Part shown: in pieces, positions 58,928 through 64,000 of the stretch
Numbering within the stretch: the first letter of the stretch is position 1
Layout of the letters: every line of letters starts with the position of its first letter
NCBI RefSeq assembly: GCF_002176815.1
Contig: NZ_CP021648.1
Span: forward strand, 1,744,001 to 1,808,000
Length of the DNA stretch: 64,000 bases
Source: Acidovorax sp. T1
GTDB lineage: Bacteria > Pseudomonadota > Gammaproteobacteria > Burkholderiales > Burkholderiaceae_C
Direction: 5' to 3'
Made by a program: the position numbers and the translations under genes
The notes under the pieces: model-generated
The model's database searches: none
What the model saw: only the letters and a program-made list of their open reading frames with translations
Told to the model about the DNA's origin: nothing

Positions 58928-60129
58928 GGCGGCATTATGGCGTTGGTGTTTCAAGGTACTTGTGTGCAAAAATGACCACACCAAAAAAAGAAATTGTTGT
59001 GAATATACGTAACGTAATTTTTGGGGTCGGATGTTGGGTGGCCGTCGGCAGTGCCGCAGCCATCTCGCTGGGGCAGAGCCGGGGCGCGGTCATCCTTGGT
59101 GCACCGGTCGATCTCGTATTCGATGTGCAGCCCGATGCGGGTGCAGATATTGCTTCGTCCTGCGTTACGGCAGACGTGGCGTTTGGTGATGTTCCTGTCG
59201 GTGACGCCAAGGTCCGGGTATCGCCATTGCCTGACTTGCCGGGGCGTTCTCCAGCCGTGCGCGTGCAGGTGGTCGGCTCGGTGAACGAGCCCGTTGTCAC
59301 CGTCACGATGTCGGCTGGTTGCTCGGGAACGGTCACGCGCACCTACACGTTTTTGGCCGACCCGCCCGCAGCGCATGTGCCGGGCCGCGTCGTGAATATT
59401 GAGCAGTTGGCGTCGGTTCCCCCTGCCGTGGCTCGCGGTTCCGGGGTGGGCGCTGACCGCCCGGCATCTCCACCCCCCGTGCGCCGCCGCATTGTGCAGG
59501 CACCGGCCGTAGCCCCGGAGCAGCGTGAAGCGGCTGCTTCAGCCCCCATCAAACCGCGGGCCGCCAAGCCGACAGCCCGCACGGCGCCACCGCGCGCGCC
59601 GCGGGAGGTTGTGCGCAAAGCCCCTGAACGCGAAGAGCGCACCGTCAAGGCGACCACGCCGCCGCTGCCGCCAGTATCAGAGCGCTCGCGGCTGGTCATG
59701 GAGCCACTGGACGCATTGGCTCAACCGTCAGTTGCCCTGCGGCCTTCGACCGACATGGGGGCCGTGCCTGCGCAGGCGGCGGCCTCACAGCGGCAGGAGG
59801 CGGCAGCAGCCTGGAAGGCGATGAACGCGCCCCTGGGCGGGGTGCCGCAAGACGACGAGCGTGTTCGTGCGCTGGAGACCGAGATGGCCGCGTTGCGTGC
59901 CAAATCGACCGCCGAGCGCGCCGCGATGGTCGAGCTCCAGCAGCGGCTTGCGTTGATCGAGGCTCAGCGCTTTTCCTCGGGACTGGTCTATGCATTGATG
60001 GCTGCGTTGGCGCTGGCGCTGGGCTTGCTCGCCTGGGTCTGGACCCGGGCGCGCCGTGATTCCCGGCTGGCCATGCAGGCATGGCGCGATTCGGTGGCGT
60101 TGAGCGCCAGGCACAGCGATGCCGCGCGG

Positions 60130-60165
60130 CACGACCCCCATGATCCCCGTGATCCCCATGACCTG
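60130..60165. repeat. 9-bp tandem repeat in the FimV-like gene
   Basis: Four 9-base units: CACGACCCC, CATGATCCC, CGTGATCCC, CATGACCTG, encoding HDP-HDP-RDP-HDL. The unit is close to CATGATTCC seen at the end of the TlpA-like gene. Confidence 0.75.
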
Positions 60166-60808
60166 ACGCCACATCCCCATGACACCTGGGCGCCAGAAGA
60201 CTCGTCTCCGTTGGGCGGAGATACCTACGGCCTCCATTCGGAAACTTCGCCTTTCCATTCCACGGTGGCTGCCGCAGCCTCCGCGCCAGAGCGCGCACCG
60301 CAGCCCGTACCCGTGCCAGAGACCGTTCCTCGCCTTGAAAACCCCTCGCAAATTGTCAACCCTGAAGAGCTTTTTGACATTCAGCAGCAGGCGGAGTTTT
60401 TTGTTTCTGTGGGAGAACACGATCAGGCCGTGGAAGTGTTGAAGAAGCACATCGCAGCCCACCAGGCAACTTCGTCGTCGGCTTATCGGGAGCTACTGGG
60501 GCTCTACCACAAGCTGGGTCGTTCGGACGACTTTGCGCAACTGCGCAAGCAGTTTTGCCACCACTTCAATGCGCAGATTCCGGAGTTTTCAGTGTTCAGT
60601 CATAAAGGCCGAACCCTGGAGGATTACATCGACGCACTGGCCGCCATCGAGGCAGAGTGGACCTCGTCCTCCGTGCTGCAGTTGCTGGAAAAGTTTCTGT
60701 TCCTGAAGGACGGTCGTGCTGCGGTCGCCCCGTTTGATCTGGCTGCGTTTGACGACCTGCTGCTGCTGCTGGCCATTGCCCAGACCACCCCGGCCAGCGC
60801 GCGCGGCG

Positions 60809-60817
60809 CCCCCCCCC
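60809..60817. repeat. Homopolymer of nine C inside the FimV-like gene
   Basis: GGCG followed by nine C, then ACGCATG. It is exactly where the frame changes, in an otherwise well-coded gene. Confidence 0.85.
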
Positions 60818-61336
60818 ACGCATGCGCACAACACCGCTTGCGTTGCCGTTTGACCGGCCCGTGTCAACGCCTGCCAGCCGCAATCCTGCTCTTGCGGCGG
60901 CTGCTGTCGATCTGCCTCTGGATTCGCTGGCGGCCAGCCTGGAGTTTGATTTTGGCCAGCGTGTACCGCCGGCAGGTGTTACCGGGAACGTGGTTTCGCA
61001 AGCCCCCGCACACCCGAATTCACCCGGGCTGGAGTTGGAACTGGACCTGGATCTGTCCGATCCTCCGCATCTGACGCTGAGCGATCTACCGCCCGCTCCG
61101 GTCACGGCGGCGCCGCGTCCTGACCAACCGATCGGTTTTGGCGTGGCCAACGATCTGCTGGAAGCGCGCCTCGAACTCGAACAACGCAAAACAGAACCCA
61201 AGGCGTGAGTTGAGCGGGCCCCCTGCGTGGCCCGGTCCGCTGGGTTGTTGTTGCCCTGCGTGGTGCATCCGCTGCCATCTGGCGTGGCAGCGCCCCTGAT
61301 TTACTGCACTACCTTATGGTGCTGTTATGGCGCTGT

Positions 61337-62263
61337 TCATGATTGAAAGCGTTGTGGTGCGGCCATGTGAGCCAGCAGCTGGCGTGCCGCATCTTCGGGG
61401 TCGGGCGCGTTCACCAGCGCCCGCACCACGGCGATGGAGCCCACGCCGGTGCCCAGCACTTCGCCAAACTGATCGGCGCCAATGCCGCCAATGGCCACCA
61501 GCGGATACGCCCGCATGAGGCGCGCGTAAGCCGCCAGTCGGCCCACGCCCTGGGGCGCCGTGGCCATCTTTTTGAGCGTGGTGGGAAACACCGCTCCCAT
61601 GGCGATATAGCTGGGGCCCACGGCATCGGCGCGCAGCATTTCGGCGTAGCCGTGCGTGCTGACCCCCAGCCGCAGGCCGGAGGATTGCAGCGTCTGCAAC
61701 TCGCTGGGTTGCAGGGCGTCGAGGTCTTCCTGCCCGAGGTGGGCGCCATAGGCGCCGGCCGCCATGGCCTGGCGCCAATGGTCGTTGATGAACAGCAGCG
61801 CTGGCGTGTCTTGCACCGCCTGCACGGCTGCCGCCACCTCGCGCGCCACGGCGGCAGGGTCGTCCGACTTGAAGCGCAGCTGCACGGTGGGCACGCCGGC
61901 CCGCGCCATGCGCCCCACCCACGCGGCATCGGGCAACACCGCATACAGCCCCAGCTGCTGCGGACATGGCGCAAAGGTGCGAGCCCGGGGCAGGGCTTGC
62001 AGACCGAAATCCTGGGGTTCGTCGGGCCAGGGCGCCGCAGCGAAATGGCCTGTGCGCACGCTGCGGGCCTGCCAGGCGCGGGCCACGCACTCGGCATCGT
62101 GGGCAATGAACCCGAGGGCGCTGCATGCCTGCAGGGCCGCCTGGTACACCGCATCTGGCGACGTGGGCGCTGGCGCGGGCTGGGCCGCAAAGCCGGGAAA
62201 CGCGGCGGCATGGTGCTGCAAAATTTGTTGCAGCATGGTGTGGACATCACTCATGGGCGTCAT
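61337..62263 (-). CDS. thiE: Thiamine phosphate synthase with N-terminal extension
   Basis: A 308-residue protein. The C-terminal 200 residues are ThiE, joining HMP-pyrophosphate and thiazole phosphate: [14 protein letters not shown] start ([17 protein letters not shown]), [82 protein letters not shown]. ThiE alone is about 210 residues, so an extra N-terminal region of about 95 residues without recognised motifs is present. The start at 62263 overlaps the thiG stop (ATGA), so both are translationally coupled. Confidence 0.9.
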   Translation of the reverse strand: MTPMSDVHTMLQQILQHHAAAFPGFAAQPAPAPTSPDAVYQAALQACSALGFIAHDAECVARAWQARSVRTGHFAAAPWPDEPQDFGLQALPRARTFAPCPQQLGLYAVLPDAAWVGRMARAGVPTVQLRFKSDDPAAVAREVAAAVQAVQDTPALLFINDHWRQAMAAGAYGAHLGQEDLDALQPSELQTLQSSGLRLGVSTHGYAEMLRADAVGPSYIAMGAVFPTTLKKMATAPQGVGRLAAYARLMRAYPLVAIGGIGADQFGEVLGTGVGSIAVVRALVNAPDPEDAARQLLAHMAAPQRFQS

Positions 62264-63069
62264 TCGTGGGCGTGGTGCCAGAAGGGGGTGCCCAGCACGG
62301 GCGTGCTGGCCTGGGCGGTGTCCTGGGCGGCCATGGCGCCGGCCTTGCGGGCGGCTCGCCCCGCCTGCACCGCGTCGGCAAAAGCCCCGGCCATGGTGAC
62401 GGGGTCTTGCGCCAGTGCCACGGCGGTGTTTAGCAGCACGCCGTCGTAACCCCATTCCATGACCTGGCAGGCGTGCGATGGCAGGCCCAGGCCCGCGTCC
62501 ACCAGCAGCGGCACGTCCAGGCGCTCGCGCAGCAGCTGCAGCGCATAGGGGTTGACGGGGCCGCGCCCGGTGCCAATGGGGGCGGCCCAGGGCATCACGG
62601 CCTGGCAGCCCACGTCCACCAGGCGCTGGCACAGCACGAGGTCTTCGGTGCAGTAGGGCAGCACCTGAAAGCCGTCCTTGATGAGCTGCGCGGCCGCTTC
62701 CACCAGGTTGAGCGTGTCGGGCTGCAGCGTGTAGTCGTCGCCAATCAGCTCCAGCTTGATCCAGGGGGTGTTGAACACCTCGCGCGCCATGTGCGCTGTG
62801 GTGATGGCCTCTTGCACGCTGTGGCAGCCGGCGGTGTTGGGCAGGATGGGCACATTCAGGCGGCGCAGCAGCTCCCAGAAGCTGCTGCCGCTTTCGGCCG
62901 GGTTGCTGCCCTGGCGGCGCAGCGATGCGGTGACCATGGCGGGCCGGGCACGCACCACGGCGGCTTCAAGCACGGCGGGGGATGGGTAGCGCGAGGTGCC
63001 CAGCAGCAGGCGGCTGGCGAACTGCTGGCCATACAGCACCAGCGGGTCTTGAGGCGTTGAATTGGTCAT
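62260..63069 (-). CDS. thiG: Thiazole synthase ThiG
   Basis: A 269-residue TIM-barrel enzyme forming the thiazole ring from DXP, dehydroglycine and ThiS thiocarboxylate. Markers: [95 protein letters not shown]. Lys in WIKLELI is the expected Schiff-base residue. It lies 84 bases after thiS, with a repeat copy in the gap. Confidence 0.96.
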   Translation of the reverse strand: MTNSTPQDPLVLYGQQFASRLLLGTSRYPSPAVLEAAVVRARPAMVTASLRRQGSNPAESGSSFWELLRRLNVPILPNTAGCHSVQEAITTAHMAREVFNTPWIKLELIGDDYTLQPDTLNLVEAAAQLIKDGFQVLPYCTEDLVLCQRLVDVGCQAVMPWAAPIGTGRGPVNPYALQLLRERLDVPLLVDAGLGLPSHACQVMEWGYDGVLLNTAVALAQDPVTMAGAFADAVQAGRAARKAGAMAAQDTAQASTPVLGTPFWHHAHE

Positions 63070-63075
63070 GGTTGT

Positions 63076-63140
63076 TACTATGCTTTTAATAGCTGTTGGC
63101 GCTTATCCATCAAGCGCTAGGTGCCAATTTGGCTTCAATT
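63076..63140 (+). repeat. Dispersed repeat copy between thiS and thiG
   Basis: TTACTATGCTTTTAATAGCT, GTTGGCGCTTATCCATC, AAGCGCTAGGTGCCAATTTG. Both core arms are intact; it fills most of the thiS-thiG gap and could form a hairpin between the two coding regions. Confidence 0.85.
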
Positions 63141-63153
63141 TTCAGGCGGCGGA

Positions 63154-63351
63154 TCATCCACCCGTCACGGGCGAGATGATCTCCACGCGGTCGCCGGGCT
63201 GCAGCATGTGGGCGGCGTAGCGGGTGTTGGGCACAAAGGTGGTGTTTACCGCCACGGCAAACGGTGGACGCGCGGCCATGGCAGCCACGGCATCGGCCAC
63301 GGTGGCGCCTTCGGGCAGTTCGTGCGGGACTTGGTTGATCGAGATGTTCAT
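63154..63351 (-). CDS. thiS: Sulfur carrier protein ThiS
   Basis: A 65-residue ubiquitin-like protein ending in the Gly-Gly needed for adenylation and thiocarboxylate formation (VEIISPVTGG). It supplies sulfur to ThiG. Its ATG overlaps the stop of thiO (ATGA). Confidence 0.95.
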   Translation of the reverse strand: MNISINQVPHELPEGATVADAVAAMAARPPFAVAVNTTFVPNTRYAAHMLQPGDRVEIISPVTGG

Positions 63352-64000
63352 GCAATTGCGGGGGCTGCAACGCCGGTCGGGGTTGGGGCGGTGGGCTCCA
63401 GTTCCACCCGGAGGTCAAAACGTTCGGACAAGGCCGATTGTCCCGTGTTCAGCACCTCCAGGGTCACGTCCAGCATGGCAGGCGAGATCATGAAGCCGTG
63501 GCGGTACAGACCATTGATCTGCAGCACGCCCGGGCGGGGCTGGCGGATGGCGGGCAGGTTGTCGGGCAGCGTGGGGCGGCACTGCGTGGCCAATTCCAGA
63601 ATGCGGCCTTCCGCAAAGCCGGGGTGCACGGCATAGGCTGCGCTGAGCAGCTCCAGTGTGGATCGCACACTGGCGGGCGAGAGGTCGTTTGATTCGATCT
63701 CGGTCGCACCGATCACGAACAGATGGTCTTGCTTGGGTGCGATGTAGATGGGATAGCGGGGGTGCACCAGCCGTGTCGGGCGCTGCAGCGTGACATCCGG
63801 TGCATGGATGCGCGCAACTTCGCCCCGCACACCGCGCAATGCGCTCCACTGGCCCTTGGCGCCCAGGCCACGGCAGTCCAGCACCCAGTCGGGCTGGCCG
63901 GGGGCGCCGGGCGAAAAGGCCTCGGGCGACTGGGGCGTGTGCCAGTGCGTGCGCACGGCCAACTGCCCCATCTCCACCACCAGGGCCGCCAGCAACTGGC
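63348..64000 (-). CDS. thiO: Glycine oxidase ThiO (C-terminal part; 5' end outside window)
   Basis: The last 217 or so residues of an FAD-dependent amine oxidase of the DAO family. Visible: VLDCRGLGAKGQWSALRGVRGEV, RYPIYIAPKQDHLFVIGATE, and CRPTLPDNLPAIRQPRPGVLQINGLYRHGFMISPAMLD. It oxidises glycine to dehydroglycine for thiazole synthesis. It is directly coupled to thiS. The N-terminal FAD motif lies beyond the window edge. Confidence 0.9.
   Translation of the reverse strand, partial: QLLAALVVEMGQLAVRTHWHTPQSPEAFSPGAPGQPDWVLDCRGLGAKGQWSALRGVRGEVARIHAPDVTLQRPTRLVHPRYPIYIAPKQDHLFVIGATEIESNDLSPASVRSTLELLSAAYAVHPGFAEGRILELATQCRPTLPDNLPAIRQPRPGVLQINGLYRHGFMISPAMLDVTLEVLNTGQSALSERFDLRVELEPTAPTPTGVAAPAIA

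Larger units (their letters stand above)
58972..61208 (+). pseudogene. FimV-like protein gene, frame interrupted at a C9 run
   Basis: Frame 1 begins at ATG 58972 with a hydrophobic signal-like segment (VIFGVGCWVAVGSAAAISLG), a FimV_N-like part, a long Pro/Ala/Arg-rich linker, a transmembrane helix at about 336-356, a His/Asp/Pro array (9-bp repeats), and a TPR-like FimV C-terminal part (EELFDIQQQAEFFVSVGEHDQAVEVLKKHI..). At 60809-60817 a run of nine C shifts the frame; the original frame continues to a stop at 61074 (about 700 residues) with a nonsense-like tail. The continuation in the other frame (60822-61208) ends GFGVANDLLEARLELEQRK, which fits FimV. One extra C or two fewer would give about 745 residues. 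Phase variation, decay or a sequencing error are all possible. Confidence 0.75.

Noticed and set aside
58624..58971. 5' extension of the FimV-like frame into the hydroxyacyl-CoA dehydrogenase gene
   Set aside because: It would overlap a well-supported gene and precede the signal-like segment; low-complexity sequence.

Overview
The window looks like a chromosomal segment of a high-GC betaproteobacterium of the order Burkholderiales, most probably family Comamonadaceae (Acidovorax or a close relative). This is inferred from the protein character, the gene order thrS-infC-rpmI-rplT-pheS-pheT-ihfA-merR, and a dispersed repeat family (core TAGCGCTT..AAGCGCTA). No database search was possible. I see no integrase, transposase, phage module or CRISPR array. 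Most genes are core or metabolic.

Layout. 0.2-3.3 kb: iron uptake (TonB siderophore receptor and a PiuC-type dioxygenase, with a Fur-box candidate). 3.3-5.4 kb: SWIB-domain protein, RraA and an EamA exporter. 5.4-7.3 kb: isocitrate lyase behind an AT-rich control region with two kinds of operator-like repeats. 7.3-15.6 kb: the translation operon. It opens with a small threonine-rich leader ORF and an intrinsic terminator that look like an attenuator for thrS, and infC starts at a rare AUC codon. It runs through pheST to ihfA, a merR gene and tRNA-Pro(GGG). 16.1-24.4 kb: an apparent anaerobic respiration operon on the minus strand, ttrB-ttrC-ttrA (tetrathionate reductase), followed by an OmpR-type response regulator, a histidine kinase and a membrane-anchored TlpA-like thioredoxin, with an FNR-type box upstream. 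25-33 kb: a small SSB-like protein, map-glnD (minus) and purL (plus).

33.3-44 kb: a methyltransferase, DUF808 and OmpW proteins, the ergothioneine genes egtD-egtB, a 161-bp imperfect palindrome, a NYN-LOTUS protein, an orphan RskA-like protein and a Ca2+-type P-type ATPase. 44-52 kb: RlhA-type U32 protein, a branched-chain amino-acid binding protein, a PaiB-like protein, a TadA fused to a gutted haloalkane-dehalogenase-like domain, LD-carboxypeptidase and a cyclase-FHA protein. 52.5-59 kb: L,D-transpeptidase, acyl-CoA dehydrogenase, phosphotransferase, Crp/Fnr regulator, enoyl-CoA hydratase and 3-hydroxyacyl-CoA dehydrogenase, i.e. an acyl-CoA catabolic block. 59-61.2 kb: a FimV-like protein whose reading frame breaks at a run of nine C. 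61.3-64 kb: thiamine genes thiO(partial)-thiS-thiG-thiE.

The most distinctive features are the thrS leader, the roughly 13 copies of one short palindromic repeat (two lying in frame inside purL and the EamA gene, one supplying the stop codon of the L,D-transpeptidase gene), the poly-C frameshift in the FimV-like gene, the ttr operon with a linked two-component system and TlpA protein, and the TadA fusion.
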